A stretch of 64,000 nt of DNA from Gammaproteobacteria bacterium (GTDB lineage: Bacteria; Pseudomonadota; Gammaproteobacteria; Pseudomonadales; Azotimanducaceae). This document shows positions 1-10,354 of the stretch, in pieces (position 1 is the stretch's first letter; the number at the start of each line of letters is the position of its first letter). The position numbers were made by a program, and so were the translations under genes. The notes below the pieces were generated by a model. The model worked only from the letters and a program-made list of their open reading frames with translations. It had not been told where the DNA came from and did no database searches. The DNA is taken from the NCBI GenBank assembly GCA_026706935.1, contig JAPOXV010000004.1, forward strand, positions 1-64,000. The letters are read 5' to 3'.

Positions 1-1454
1 CCGCGCCATATCGACCGCCGCTCGAACGAATTACTGATTTTCGCGAAATCTACACCGAGCATGACGAAAAACGCCTAGCATCACAAAGCGCTCGTTGCAT
101 GGACTGTGGGGTTCCGTTCTGTCAGTCGCAGACCCTACCGGATAACCGCATGAGCAAAGCAGGTTGTCCTATCCACAACTTAATCCCTGAGTGGAACGAT
201 CTGGTCTATCGCGATCAGTGGCGAGACGCACTAGATCGATTGCATGCGACTAACAATTTCCCTGAATTTACGGGACGTGTATGTCCAGCGCCGTGTGAAG
301 GAAGCTGTGTGCTTGGTATCACCGACCCTCCGGTGACCATCAAGAACATTGAGATGGCGATCGTGGACAAAGGGTTTGCGAACGGATGGATTCAATCCAA
401 CCCGCCAAGTCGGCGAACTGGCAAGTCCGTGGCGATCGTTGGATCCGGTCCTGCAGGACTCGCGGCAGCGGATTTACTCAATCGACAAGGACACAAAGCA
501 ACCGTCTACGAGCGAGCAGATCGCATCGGTGGGTTACTCATGTATGGCATTCCAAATATGAAGCTGGATAAAGAACTCATCGTGGAGCGACGACTCGCCT
601 TACTCAAGAACGAAGGCGTTGCGTTCCAGGCGAACTGCGATATTGGTGACGGTGCCAATGGCACACTTGATATACGTGAATTGGCCGCCGAAAACGATGC
701 TTTACTCCTAGCGACTGGCGCGACAGCACCGAATGATTTAAATCTTCCTGGTCGCGAACTAGCTGGTATTCACTTTGCGATGGAATACCTGACCGCGAAT
801 ACGAAGAGCCTGCTTGACTCGAATCTCGAAGACGGTAACTACATCAATGTCGCAGGTGAAAAAGTGCTAGTTATCGGTGGGGGTGATACCGGAACGGACT
901 GCCTTGGAACGGCGATGCGTCACGGATGCGCCAACTTAGTCAACTTCGAACTGTTCCCGTCTCATCCTGTCGACAGGCGACCGAGCAATCCTTGGCCAGA
1001 ATACCCCATGATCTTTCGCGTCGACTACGGTCATGAAGAAGCAAATGCGAAATTCGGTGACGATCCTCGGGTGTTCGCGATAAGCACGACAGAGTTTATC
1101 GATGACGGTAACGGTCGAGTTGCGGGTGTCAAGACCGTCGATATCAGTATGGAATCTGGAGCACCGACGCCCATCGAAGGTACGGAACGGGTTTGGGCGT
1201 TTGACCGTGTCTTTCTTGCGCTTGGGTTCCGGGGACCCGAACACTACGCATCCGAGCCACTTGCGCTTGACCTCGACGGACGTACAAATTACCTCGCAGA
1301 TAAAGGCCGCTACAAGACGTCGGTTGATGGCGTATTTGCAGCAGGCGACTGTCGACGCGGACAATCGCTCGTGGTATGGGCGATCAATGAGGGTCGCGAG
1401 GCTGCTCGAGAGATTGATCGTTTTCTAATGGAATCGACAACGCTAACCGGCTAA
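1..1454 (+). CDS. gltD: Glutamate synthase (NADPH) small subunit, 5' truncated by window edge
   Basis: Small subunit of GOGAT: takes electrons from NADPH through FAD and Fe-S clusters to the large subunit GltB, which converts glutamine plus 2-oxoglutarate to two glutamates. The open frame runs from base 3, and its first residues ([13 protein letters not shown]) match the usual GltD N-terminus, so the gene starts before the window and the ATG at 99 is internal. Seen: Fe-S cysteines CMDCGVPFC, a first dinucleotide fold [11 protein letters not shown] and a second GGGDTGTD, and a C-terminal [16 protein letters not shown] flavin motif. gltB would be expected upstream. It converges on priA across a 10-bp gap. 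Confidence 0.95.
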   Translation, partial: APYRPPLERITDFREIYTEHDEKRLASQSARCMDCGVPFCQSQTLPDNRMSKAGCPIHNLIPEWNDLVYRDQWRDALDRLHATNNFPEFTGRVCPAPCEGSCVLGITDPPVTIKNIEMAIVDKGFANGWIQSNPPSRRTGKSVAIVGSGPAGLAAADLLNRQGHKATVYERADRIGGLLMYGIPNMKLDKELIVERRLALLKNEGVAFQANCDIGDGANGTLDIRELAAENDALLLATGATAPNDLNLPGRELAGIHFAMEYLTANTKSLLDSNLEDGNYINVAGEKVLVIGGGDTGTDCLGTAMRHGCANLVNFELFPSHPVDRRPSNPWPEYPMIFRVDYGHEEANAKFGDDPRVFAISTTEFIDDGNGRVAGVKTVDISMESGAPTPIEGTERVWAFDRVFLALGFRGPEHYASEPLALDLDGRTNYLADKGRYKTSVDGVFAAGDCRRGQSLVVWAINEGREAAREIDRFLMESTTLTG

Positions 1455-1464
1455 TTGCGCTCTA

Positions 1465-3651
1465 TTACGCCATTTCACTCGGATCTACGTCGATCGACCA
1501 CCTAGTTTTGCGCGATTTCGGACGCATGCGTTCAACAGTTTTCAATGCGTCGTGGAGCTGACGTCGTTGCGGCGCCATAACGACCCCTTGAAATCGATAC
1601 TGACGAGCGACCCGCGTGATTGGAGCCGCCGCCGGTCCTAGTACTCTTACATCGCACTGACGAAGCGCGTTCAAAACCTCCGCACAGAACTCTTCCGCCA
1701 CACGCTCGTCAGGACCTTCCGCACGAATAACCGCCATTTGTCCAAACGGTGGGAAGTTCGCTTCTCGACGCAAACGCAATTCCGTCTCGGTGAACCCTTC
1801 ATAGCCGTCTCGCACCAATGACATTAAGTCTGGGTTATCCGGATCGTACGACTGGATCCAAACCTCACCACGCTTCTCTGCTCGCCCTGCCCTCCCTGCA
1901 ACTTGAACAATCAACTGTGCGGTACGCTCGGGTCCCCGAAAGTCGGTTGAAAGGAAACCGTTGTCGGCTGCGATCACCGCGACCATGGTTACATTCGGAA
2001 AGTGGTGACCCTTTGCTAGCATCTGTGTTCCGATCAGCAAGCCGTCTTTCGCATGTTGTAGACGATTGAACATTGCGGTCAGCTGTCTGTTCGTTCTGAC
2101 ACTATCACGGTCTATTCGATGTCGGGGAACGTCAGGAAAGGATTCTGCGAGCGTCTCCTCAACCTGCTGTGTACCTACCCCAAGGGTGGCGATGGATTTC
2201 TTTCCGCAATCGGGACACTGAGTTACTGGTTGATAACGACGACCGCACGAGTGGCACTGTAAGAGCCGTACCGGAACTTCGTGCCATGTGAGTCTGACAT
2301 CACAATCCGTGCAATTCGCCGTCCATCCACAGTCTGTACAGATGTAGTAGGTTGAGTGTCCACGTCGATTGATCAGGATCAGAACTTGCCCGTCTCGATT
2401 CAGGTGTTCCCCAATCGTTCGAAGCAATGGCTCGCAAATACCGCCTTTCACCCGGGTGTGTCGCATGTCCTGCACATGAAACGAAGGCAGCTGCGCCGCA
2501 CCTGGTCGATGTGACAACTGAAGGTACTGATAGCGATGAGTCCGCGCGTTCATTACCGATTCCATCGAAGGTGTCGCACTACCCAATACGCAAGGAATCC
2601 CTAGTTTGCTCGCTCGCATGACCGCGATGTCGCGAGCGGAATAACGCAATGATTCGCTCTGTTTGTACGACGCATCGTGTTCTTCATCAACGACAATGAC
2701 GCCTAAGTCTTTGAAAGGTGTGAACACCGCTGATCTCGTGCCGACGATGATTGGCATATCGCCACTAGCTGCTTGGCACCACGTCTCAAACCGTTTGGCG
2801 TTTGAGATCATTGAGTGCATGACTGCCATACGACTGAATCGTTCGTGAAATCGATTCGTCATCTGCGGCGTGAGCGCAATCTCAGGCACGAGTACAAGCG
2901 CTTGCTTGCCTTGTCGAATGACCTCGTCGATAACCTGAAGGTAGACCTCTGTTTTGCCACTTCCAGTGACACCGTCCAGTAAAAACGCCTGGAATGTTTC
3001 GAGATTCGCTTTTATCGAATCGATCGCACGTTTCTGTTCAGCTGTTGGTGAAATAGGGCTCGGAGTGATGATTTGTGAAGTAGCGACATTGCTCATTTCC
3101 ACGATCCCCTTACGCTCAAGTGCGTCTAAGACCGTTCTCGTAATGCCCAGCTCCTTAAGGTTTGATTCCCGTATAACCCGACGTTCCAAGAGTTTCTGCC
3201 ACGCGTGGTGTTGACGTTTGGCGTTGGCTCTGATCAGAACGTTCGACTGTTCGACCAGAGACCACTGTTTTTCAGGTTCAATGTGCGCAGGTTGTCCGCG
3301 AATCGCCGCTGTTGGCAGGATCGTCTCAAACACAGAACCTAAAGGGTGGTGGTAGTAGTCAGACAACCACATCCCTAACTCGACGACCTCTTCGCTGACT
3401 AGAGGTTGATCGTCAAGTACCCTTTCGATATCTCTGAGATCGAACTCAGACTGTTTTACATAGCCGACTACGACACCAACCGCGCGGCCATGACCAAGCG
3501 GTACGCTCACACGCGCTCCGATAAGTGGTCTCGACAAACGCGCTGGAACCGAGTAGTCGTATGTTTCCCAAACACGTCTTGGTACAACGACCTTAACGAT
3601 GTTGCTTCCGCTATTCAGCATGTCAACGATTAAACGATTAGAATTTCGCAC
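1465..3651 (-). CDS. priA: Primosomal replication restart helicase PriA
   Basis: 3'-5' DNA helicase that recognises stalled forks and loads the primosome for replication restart. The 728-residue length is normal for the family. Seen: an N-terminal DNA-binding region, Walker [14 protein letters not shown], a DEEH box ([12 protein letters not shown]), the QXXGRAGR-like helicase motif ([15 protein letters not shown]), and an inserted Zn-binding block with paired CxxC motifs (CTDCGW, CTDCDV, CHSCGR, CPDCGK). A start at the second Met ([13 protein letters not shown]) is as plausible as the first. It is divergent from rpmE across 23 bp, a classic gammaproteobacterial arrangement. Confidence 0.96.
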   Translation of the reverse strand: MRNSNRLIVDMLNSGSNIVKVVVPRRVWETYDYSVPARLSRPLIGARVSVPLGHGRAVGVVVGYVKQSEFDLRDIERVLDDQPLVSEEVVELGMWLSDYYHHPLGSVFETILPTAAIRGQPAHIEPEKQWSLVEQSNVLIRANAKRQHHAWQKLLERRVIRESNLKELGITRTVLDALERKGIVEMSNVATSQIITPSPISPTAEQKRAIDSIKANLETFQAFLLDGVTGSGKTEVYLQVIDEVIRQGKQALVLVPEIALTPQMTNRFHERFSRMAVMHSMISNAKRFETWCQAASGDMPIIVGTRSAVFTPFKDLGVIVVDEEHDASYKQSESLRYSARDIAVMRASKLGIPCVLGSATPSMESVMNARTHRYQYLQLSHRPGAAQLPSFHVQDMRHTRVKGGICEPLLRTIGEHLNRDGQVLILINRRGHSTYYICTDCGWTANCTDCDVRLTWHEVPVRLLQCHSCGRRYQPVTQCPDCGKKSIATLGVGTQQVEETLAESFPDVPRHRIDRDSVRTNRQLTAMFNRLQHAKDGLLIGTQMLAKGHHFPNVTMVAVIAADNGFLSTDFRGPERTAQLIVQVAGRAGRAEKRGEVWIQSYDPDNPDLMSLVRDGYEGFTETELRLRREANFPPFGQMAVIRAEGPDERVAEEFCAEVLNALRQCDVRVLGPAAAPITRVARQYRFQGVVMAPQRRQLHDALKTVERMRPKSRKTRWSIDVDPSEMA

Positions 3652-3674
3652 GCAAATTTCCAGATACAGCCGGT

Positions 3675-3884
3675 ATGAAACCTGATATCCATCCGGATTA
3701 CCACCCTATTAAGGCAACCTGTAGTTGCGGAAACACATTTGAAACCCGTTCCACGTTGAAGGAAGATATTCACTTGGATATCTGCGCGAAGTGCCACCCG
3801 TTCTATACGGGTCAACAAAAAATCGTTGACCGTGCGGGACGCGTTGAACGCTTCCAAAAGCGATACGGCGCAACGTCCAAGTAA
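3675..3884 (+). CDS. rpmE: 50S ribosomal protein bL31, zinc-binding form
   Basis: Small protein of the large ribosomal subunit that helps hold the subunits together. At 69 residues it has family length. The paired motifs CSCG (about 16-19) and [10 protein letters not shown] (about 37-46) supply four cysteines, so this is the zinc-containing C+ form, not the zinc-independent paralogue made under zinc starvation. It is divergent from priA; the 23-bp gap means its promoter must lie within the start of priA. Confidence 0.96.
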   Translation: MKPDIHPDYHPIKATCSCGNTFETRSTLKEDIHLDICAKCHPFYTGQQKIVDRAGRVERFQKRYGATSK

Positions 3885-4020
3885 CTCAACAATTCTATAA
3901 ATATATACAGTGGTTTGTCTGGGCAAATCTCAGCTACTCGCCTGACCTTTACACGTTCGAAATCAGTAAACTAGGACGATGATCTTCGCGTCCACTTGTC
4001 AAACGTTTTGACGTTGCGTC

Positions 4021-5439
4021 ATGAAGTCCGTCTCAGGCATGATTAACAGCACGAACTTAGCCAGACTTACCGCTTGCTGCGTCGTAACCGCTCTCACGGG
4101 CTTCACGTCAGCAGGTACAGGTTCAAAGCTTTACAACGAACTACTGGATAACGATGGGTTCTATGAAGCTGGTGGCTGGCAAGAGTACGTTGAGCGGATC
4201 GGAACAAAGCTGCTCCGCCATACAAACGGCGGTAATCGCAAGTTCTATTTTTTCGTCGTCGATAGCCCAGCAGTAAACGCTTTTGCGACACCAGACGCAT
4301 ACATATTTGTCAACCGTGGCTTGCTGATTTTTCTAGAGTCCGAGGATCAATTAGCCGCCGTTATCGCACATGAGATTGGCCACGTGGTTGCCGAACACGG
4401 TAAAAAGCAGAGGAATACTGAACTACTGGGGAAGGCAGCCGGCATCGCAGCGATGATCATGACCGGGCGCGGTGAAATGATGCAAGTGTCCGACGCAACA
4501 GCCCGCACCATAGTTGCTGGTTACGGTCGCGAAATGGAGCTTGAAGCAGATCAAATTGGCGCTGAGATTGTGGCAAGGGCTGGGTACAACCCGCTCGCGA
4601 TCATCGATGCGCTTCAAGTGTTGAAGGACCAGTCGCTTTTCGCCAAGGAAGTTCGCGGTCAACCCGCGACGTATCACGGACTATTCGCTACCCACCCTCA
4701 GAACGACAAGCGGCTACATGAAATTGTCAGTTTTGCTATCGGTTCTCTCCCCGAGGACCTAATTGACCCGATCGACAATTTTTGGGGACTGATGGATGGC
4801 ATGAAGTTTGGTACTGAAGCCTCGACGGGCATGCTGTCGCAGCACGTGTTTTTCGACAAAACTGCACGGGTCGTAATCGAATTTCCGATCTCTTGGTACG
4901 TGCGCTACAACCAACAGCAAGTTACCGGTGAAGCGAAAGGTGGTGCGGATGTCGCTTGGGTCTCCATAACTCGCCACACACCCGATGGTGAGATTGTTCC
5001 TGAGGAATTCGTTCGGGAGACACTCAAACGAACCGAACTCGAAAATGAACAACACGTCGATCTTGGTAACGGCCGACCCGCATACGTCGCTGAACTGAAG
5101 CTCGCTGACGCGAATCGTTTTAGTCTACTGGCAGTGGTGCGCTTAGGTGCTGACGTATACATGGTGCGTGGAGAGACCGGACCCAAAGGCAACGTCGAGC
5201 AATTCCAAGAGGACTTTATGTCGATTCTGCGCGGTATCCGAGACATGCGACCGAGTGATATTCAGCAAGATACGACTACGAAAATAAAAGTCATCGTTGC
5301 TAAACCAGGTCAGACGTATCAGGAACTCGCAAACTTAACCCCGATTCGGAGTAACGCAGTACAAACACTGAGGCTTTTGAATGGTGATTACCCACGCGGT
5401 GAACCTCGTGCAGGCGATTACATCAAGATCGTCCAATAA
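4021..5439 (+). CDS. Secreted M48 family zinc metalloprotease with LysM-like C-terminus
   Basis: A periplasmic peptidase of the BepA/YfgC type, a family linked to outer-membrane protein quality control. Seen: an N-terminal signal-like hydrophobic stretch (about residues 13-33), the zinc motif HEIGH at 117-121, a likely third ligand in GREMELEAD (about 170-177), and a C-terminal segment (about 420-472) resembling a LysM unit, ending in GDYIKIV. There is no TPR block like that of E. coli BepA; the middle (about 240-400) is a separate uncharacterised domain. The start may instead be the Met at residue 7. It converges on the DUF4870 gene with a 40-bp gap. Confidence 0.85.
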   Translation: MKSVSGMINSTNLARLTACCVVTALTGFTSAGTGSKLYNELLDNDGFYEAGGWQEYVERIGTKLLRHTNGGNRKFYFFVVDSPAVNAFATPDAYIFVNRGLLIFLESEDQLAAVIAHEIGHVVAEHGKKQRNTELLGKAAGIAAMIMTGRGEMMQVSDATARTIVAGYGREMELEADQIGAEIVARAGYNPLAIIDALQVLKDQSLFAKEVRGQPATYHGLFATHPQNDKRLHEIVSFAIGSLPEDLIDPIDNFWGLMDGMKFGTEASTGMLSQHVFFDKTARVVIEFPISWYVRYNQQQVTGEAKGGADVAWVSITRHTPDGEIVPEEFVRETLKRTELENEQHVDLGNGRPAYVAELKLADANRFSLLAVVRLGADVYMVRGETGPKGNVEQFQEDFMSILRGIRDMRPSDIQQDTTTKIKVIVAKPGQTYQELANLTPIRSNAVQTLRLLNGDYPRGEPRAGDYIKIVQ

Positions 5440-5479
5440 ACAAAGCACGAACTAATCTATCAGTCGAACAACGTCGCGC

Positions 5480-5863
5480 TCACTTCGCTAATTTGTTATT
5501 GCTGAGATCCAGCATTCCACGTATTGCCAATACTAGCACCGTAATCGTGATAACCAATATTGAGAGAACGCCGATAACGACCCCAAGTAGCCAAAACACC
5601 AACGTATAAATTAGCAATAGCATCACCGTTATCGCCACGGCAAACGTGGCGAAACTCCACCAGAAGATTTGAATCTGCCACGAGTAATGCGACACGAGTA
5701 GGTGCTCGCGCGCGCGTCTTCGTGCTAGGTAGGCGAGTACCACACCGACTAAAACGGCCACGCCTCCCGCCAGATAACCGATGATAAATAGAACGTAGAC
5801 TATATAGGCAATCGATTTATCGATTGCAATTTCGCCACGATTAACATCGGCTGGATCAGCCAT
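5480..5863 (-). CDS. DUF4870 (Tic20-like) integral membrane protein
   Basis: A 127-residue membrane protein of unknown function. It resembles the DUF4870 family: a hydrophobic hairpin (about residues 18-46), a basic loop ARRRAREHLLVSHYSWQI that ends in the SH..WQ signature, then a long hydrophobic region (about 65-112) that could hold two segments. The short tail is polar. It sits between two convergent or downstream neighbours with no obvious operon partner. The family call rests on the SHYSWQIQIFWW motif and overall topology. Confidence 0.7.
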   Translation of the reverse strand: MADPADVNRGEIAIDKSIAYIVYVLFIIGYLAGGVAVLVGVVLAYLARRRAREHLLVSHYSWQIQIFWWSFATFAVAITVMLLLIYTLVFWLLGVVIGVLSILVITITVLVLAIRGMLDLSNNKLAK

Positions 5864-5937
5864 AACTAGCGCTTAATACGTGACAACGCCGTACGCGTTT
5901 GTGCGTGATTCATTGGATCTGGTAGATTGCACGGTGG

Positions 5938-8427
5938 TCAGAAAATACTCTCCGACGACACGGTTTCACTAATTCCCCCTCGTCGATCATCCGAGCGTGC
6001 TGCAGGGGAATTCTCGTCTCGAAAATACTCAAAGATTGTGTCACTCTGAGCGTGCGAAGCAAGCAGTCCTGTTTCTGGGTCGATTCTTACACGTACGATG
6101 CCGTTAGGTTGATGTAATGGTTGTTCAGATACGTCATGTAGTGCACTCTCCATGAACTTCATCCATATGGATAGCGGTCGCGTCGAACCGTATTCAAACC
6201 GACCTAGTGACTGTTGCTGGGGGAAGCCCACCCAAACCGTAGCGACCAAATCTGGGTGAAATCCATTAAACCACGTGTCGAGTGCCTCGTCGGTCGTCCC
6301 TGTTTTACCGGCAAGGTCGGTGCGATTGAGTTCGAGCGCTTTGCTGCCTGTGCCACGCCGAACGACATCGCGCAACATTGAGTTCATTAAGAATGCATTA
6401 CGTGGATCGATGACTCGTGGTGCAAGTAATTGAGACGACTCGCTCAGGTCGGAACCTTCGATCGCCCGATCGACAGAAGCCTGAAACCCTGCCGCTGTCT
6501 CACACGCGGAGCAAACGAGCGGATACTGCGGTTCGTAGATCACAGAACCATCTCTCCCGATCACCTTGTCGATCAGATGAGGCTGGATCTTATAACCACC
6601 ATTCGCAAACACGCTGTACGCCGACGCCATCTCGAGGGGACTGTAGGCAAGACTCCCACCCCCGATCGCGACTTGCGTATCACTCGGCATCTGGGTGGTG
6701 TCGAATCCAAAGCGTGGCAAGTAGTCGATTACCTTGCTACCTCCCACACTCGTTAGTACACGAATAGAAACGAGATTGATAGACCCTATTAACGCTTCAC
6801 GCAGCCGAGTTGGACCTCGATAGGTACCGCCATCGTTTTTGGGTCGATACGAACCTTCCATGGACGGATCCTCGAAAACTAAAGGCGCATCAAGAAATAC
6901 CGTAGCGGGCGTTACACCATTGTGAAGTGCCGCAGAATAAACAAACGGTTTGAAGCTAGAACCTGGTTGTCGACGAGCTTGCGTCGCATGGTTATATTGA
7001 TTGACTTCAAAACTATAGCCGCCTACCAATGCACTTACCCCACCGGTGGTGGGATTGACCGCCACGAGTGCGCCTGAAACCGCAGGTATCTGACCGAGTA
7101 CCCACGCTCCGTCTTGCATTCGCGTTCGTATAACGTCGCCTACCGACAACACCTCTCGCGCACTGGTTGGTCGTAAACCTACGAAGGCATCATCTAGAGC
7201 CCGTCTTGCCCACTCAATTCCTTCCCATGGAATGGTCTCTTCACTACCATCGGCTCGGAGTACGTTTGCCGATTGACTCTGCAAACTCAGAACGATCGCT
7301 GGTTCGAAGTCGTAAATCGGCGGATAGGTTTCCAGTGCTTCAAGCAAACTGGCTGTCGGCATCGTTACGTCGAGGCGTGCTTCTGGTCCTCTGTATCCGT
7401 ACGTTTCATCGTAAGCTTCCAATTCACTGCGAATCGCTCGTTGTGCTGCCGCTTGCTGTTCTAAATCGATCGATGTGTAGATCGAAAAACCCGTGTAAAT
7501 GTCGTCGCCGTAGAGATTTAAGAGTTCCTTCCGTGCAATTTCTGCGGGATACGGTGCGTGTAAGTCAAGCTGACGTGTGTAGACCTTCGCCGTTATTGGC
7601 GTTGCGACGGCCTCTTCATATTCGTCGATGGTGATTACTTTTGCATCACGCATCCGACGCAGAACGAGATTACGACGATCGAGCGCCCACTCAGGTCCAT
7701 TGATCGGGTTACCAGCTTCTGGTCGTTTCGGCACACCTGCCAACATCGCCAACTGAGGTAGCGTTAGTTCATTCGGCGGCTTGTTGTAATAGGTATACGC
7801 TGCGGCTTGTACGCCGTACGCCCGTTTGCCAAAGGGCACCACATTGACATAGAGCTCTAGGATCTCATCCTTTGTTAGCTCTCGCTCAATCTTCAGCGCC
7901 AAGAGCATCTCCTTGACCTTTCGAATGACTGTTTTGTCACGCGACAGGTCAGCAACATTGCGCGGTAATTGCATCGTGATAGTGGACGCTCCGCGTACGA
8001 TCTCAGGTTCGAAAATGAGTTCGACCATATTGTTCGCTAGGGAAATCCAATCGATTCCACTGTGGTTATAGAAACGCTTATCCTCCGTCGCAATCACGCC
8101 TTGTAGATAGAGGTCCGGCGCATCCCTTAACGCAATCGGAATCAAGCGACGTTCGCCAAACTCCGCAATTAGCTTGCCATCGTGTGTCAGAATGCGAAGT
8201 GGCGTCTCATAGCGATAGTGCCGATACGCCTCGGCTTCAGGAAGTTGTGGATCCAGATATAGAAAAAGCGCTGCTAGATTCACCGCAAACGCACAAACGA
8301 CGACACTGAATACCCACGCCGCAATCTTTAAGACACCACGAGACTTGCCGTCGCGCTTGGCACGCGGCCGACTATCGAAAAACCTAGCTAACTTCGTCAG
8401 ATCCACAAAGCGATTTAGCCATCTCAT
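5938..8427 (-). CDS. mrcA: Class A penicillin-binding protein 1A
   Basis: Bifunctional peptidoglycan glycosyltransferase and DD-transpeptidase anchored in the inner membrane. Seen: a basic cytoplasmic tail, one membrane segment (about 32-58), the GT51 domain with the catalytic Glu in TEDKRFYNHSGID (E115) and GASTITMQLPRN, an intervening OB-like region, then the transpeptidase triad SSFK (S490-K493), SIN (549-551) and KTG (707-709). At 829 residues the length is typical. In many gammaproteobacteria this gene is divergent from pilMNOPQ-aroK-aroB. Here aroK follows directly after 275 bp and no pil gene is present. Also called ponA. Confidence 0.95.
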   Translation of the reverse strand: MRWLNRFVDLTKLARFFDSRPRAKRDGKSRGVLKIAAWVFSVVVCAFAVNLAALFLYLDPQLPEAEAYRHYRYETPLRILTHDGKLIAEFGERRLIPIALRDAPDLYLQGVIATEDKRFYNHSGIDWISLANNMVELIFEPEIVRGASTITMQLPRNVADLSRDKTVIRKVKEMLLALKIERELTKDEILELYVNVVPFGKRAYGVQAAAYTYYNKPPNELTLPQLAMLAGVPKRPEAGNPINGPEWALDRRNLVLRRMRDAKVITIDEYEEAVATPITAKVYTRQLDLHAPYPAEIARKELLNLYGDDIYTGFSIYTSIDLEQQAAAQRAIRSELEAYDETYGYRGPEARLDVTMPTASLLEALETYPPIYDFEPAIVLSLQSQSANVLRADGSEETIPWEGIEWARRALDDAFVGLRPTSAREVLSVGDVIRTRMQDGAWVLGQIPAVSGALVAVNPTTGGVSALVGGYSFEVNQYNHATQARRQPGSSFKPFVYSAALHNGVTPATVFLDAPLVFEDPSMEGSYRPKNDGGTYRGPTRLREALIGSINLVSIRVLTSVGGSKVIDYLPRFGFDTTQMPSDTQVAIGGGSLAYSPLEMASAYSVFANGGYKIQPHLIDKVIGRDGSVIYEPQYPLVCSACETAAGFQASVDRAIEGSDLSESSQLLAPRVIDPRNAFLMNSMLRDVVRRGTGSKALELNRTDLAGKTGTTDEALDTWFNGFHPDLVATVWVGFPQQQSLGRFEYGSTRPLSIWMKFMESALHDVSEQPLHQPNGIVRVRIDPETGLLASHAQSDTIFEYFRDENSPAARSDDRRGGISETVSSESIF

Positions 8428-8702
8428 GACCTTAAATTATGTAGTGGCTAAATGGCATTGGACAAGCGTTAGCATGCCAGATCCTTCATGCGAACCGTTA
8501 TAGATAGTTCGTTTACAGCCAATCATTCGACTGCGCGTCGTTCCGTCACCGAGCTTGACGTTGCATGTATTCCATTACGAGTTCGTTAGAAAAATCTAGA
8601 GTGTCGCATCGAGCTGACCAAGAAATCCCGATAATTCACATTTGGCGTCGCCAGTACCCACCGTTCAGCGAATTCCCGAATCAGCTTAACTAGACGCCGT
8701 TC
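8428..8702. other. Intergenic region between divergent mrcA and aroK
   Basis: 275 bp between the PBP1A start and the aroK start. It must hold promoters for both directions. I see no convincing reading frame, no remnant of pilM-Q coding sequence that can be read by eye, and no strong terminator. This is the place where pilMNOPQ lies in many related genomes. Confidence 0.5.
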
Positions 8703-9230
8703 ATGTTTACTCGAAGCATATTTCTAGTCGGAATGACAGCATCCGGCAAGACGACAATCGGGAAAGACTTAGCAGCGCAACTTGGTTTTCCGTTCTTTGA
8801 CTCAGATCGCGTTTTGGAGGAACGCGCAGGTGTCTCCATTCCGTGGATATTCGAGTTTGAGGGCGAATCTAAATTTCGACGACGCGAAGCATCCATCATC
8901 GATGAACTGTCCCAAATGCGAAATATCGTGCTCGCAACCGGCGGCGGTGCTGTCATGCGCGCAACCACGCGAGAATACCTTTCCGCGCGGGGATTTGTGG
9001 TCTATCTTCTCGCCTCAATTAACAAAATCTTGGCTCGCGTCGCCGAGGACACTTCGAGGCCACTACTTCAACAGGACGACCCAGAGGTTGTGATTGAACG
9101 GATGGCGAGAGAGAGAGAACCCCTTTACTCTGCATTGGCAGATGCGACATTCGATACGGATTCGTATGCGAATGCCCACGAGATTGCGTTGAGCATCGCG
9201 ACTTGGTATCACTCGATGGTCAGACATTGA
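8703..9230 (+). CDS. aroK: Shikimate kinase
   Basis: Phosphorylates shikimate at the 3-OH with ATP, fifth step of the chorismate pathway. Seen: P-loop GMTASGKTTIGKDLA near the N-terminus, the DSDRVLEERAG segment carrying the shikimate-binding Asp, FRRREA, and the GGG loop (ATGGGAVMR). The 175-residue length is normal. The P-loop reads G-x-TASGKT instead of the common GxMGAGKS/T, a mild variation that leaves the Lys intact. It overlaps the start of aroB, implying coupled translation. Confidence 0.95.
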   Translation: MFTRSIFLVGMTASGKTTIGKDLAAQLGFPFFDSDRVLEERAGVSIPWIFEFEGESKFRRREASIIDELSQMRNIVLATGGGAVMRATTREYLSARGFVVYLLASINKILARVAEDTSRPLLQQDDPEVVIERMAREREPLYSALADATFDTDSYANAHEIALSIATWYHSMVRH

Positions 9231-10294
9231 ATCCAACGCTTTCGCTCGATCTCCCAGACGGTCGTACTAGCCAAATCTACATCGGTTCAGGTTACCTTCG
9301 CAATCAAGACCTAGTGTCCGCTATGGTGCTCTCCACGCGGGTCGGCGTAATCTCGAATGAACGAATTGCCTCCCTGTATCGTGACATCGTTAGTAACGTC
9401 ACCCCAGACCACGAGATGATTCTGATCGGCGATGGCGAGCAGTACAAATCACTTGAGACTTACAGCGAAGTCATCGACCAGCTCATCGCGTATCGATTCA
9501 ATCGGGATACGGCTATCGTCGCACTCGGTGGTGGTGTAGTAGGCGACCTGGCTGGATTCGTAGCTGCGACCTATCAACGCGGGATTCGCTTAATTCAGAT
9601 TCCTACAACGTTGCTAGCTCAGGTTGATTCCGCAATCGGCGGCAAAACTGCCGTCAATCACTCAAGTGGCAAGAACCTGATCGGAGCGTTTTACCAACCT
9701 GAAACCGTACTCATCGATACCGAAGTACTAACCACGTTGCCCGACGAAATCTTCGTCGAAGGTCTGGCTGAAGTCATCAAGTACGGTGTCATCTACGATG
9801 CAGCTTTTTTTGAGTGGTTAGAAGACAACACAAAAGCCGTGTTAGCACGAGAACCAGACGCACTTCAGTTCATCGTGCGCCGTAGTTGCGAGATCAAAGC
9901 AGAAGTCGTCGCAGGCGACGAGCGCGAACAGAACCAACGAGCGATATTGAACTTTGGTCACACCATTGGTCACGCACTCGAAGCTGAAACACGGTATGGC
10001 GAGTTACTCCACGGTCAAGCAGTCAGCATCGGCATGGTAATGGAGACCGATTTAGCATGTCGCGAACGGTTGTGCGACGAACGAACCGCACAACGCATCC
10101 GCAACATTGTGAAAGCCTATCGACTTCCGTACGAGGCGCCACGCGTCGATAAAAATCGATTGCTCGCAAGTATGGCGATGGATAAGAAAGTCGTACGAGG
10201 TGAGTTGCGATTCGTTCTGCCCAAATCGATTGGTACGGTGGTACTAACAGGTGAGTATGACCAAAAGAACTTAGAAGCGACCCTCACCGCATGA
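9227..10294 (+). CDS. aroB: 3-dehydroquinate synthase
   Basis: NAD- and metal-dependent enzyme converting DAHP to 3-dehydroquinate, second step of the shikimate pathway. Seen: GDGEQYKSLETY, the glycine-rich ALGGGVVGDLAGFVAATYQRGI, PTTLLAQVDSAIGGKTAVNH, and metal ligands around EVIKYG, FGHTIGHALE and LLHGQAVSIGM. I chose the TTG at 9227, which overlaps the aroK stop as TTGA and gives 355 residues; an in-frame TTG at 9203 would add eight residues. There is no ATG in this region, so a non-ATG start is required. Confidence 0.94.
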   Translation: MNPTLSLDLPDGRTSQIYIGSGYLRNQDLVSAMVLSTRVGVISNERIASLYRDIVSNVTPDHEMILIGDGEQYKSLETYSEVIDQLIAYRFNRDTAIVALGGGVVGDLAGFVAATYQRGIRLIQIPTTLLAQVDSAIGGKTAVNHSSGKNLIGAFYQPETVLIDTEVLTTLPDEIFVEGLAEVIKYGVIYDAAFFEWLEDNTKAVLAREPDALQFIVRRSCEIKAEVVAGDEREQNQRAILNFGHTIGHALEAETRYGELLHGQAVSIGMVMETDLACRERLCDERTAQRIRNIVKAYRLPYEAPRVDKNRLLASMAMDKKVVRGELRFVLPKSIGTVVLTGEYDQKNLEATLTA

Positions 10295-10354
10295 GCTCAC
10301 CAATGTCATTTATCCCACCTTATCATTTTGATTCAACGGTCATCGAGGAACGCA

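Noticed and set aside
4063-4083. A LTAC lipobox in the M48 protease N-terminus
   Set aside because: The cysteine comes before, not after, the hydrophobic stretch, so it does not fit a lipoprotein signal.
7167-7634. A 155-residue plus-strand frame inside the PBP1A gene
   Set aside because: It is the shadow of the transpeptidase part and has a basic, shuffled composition.
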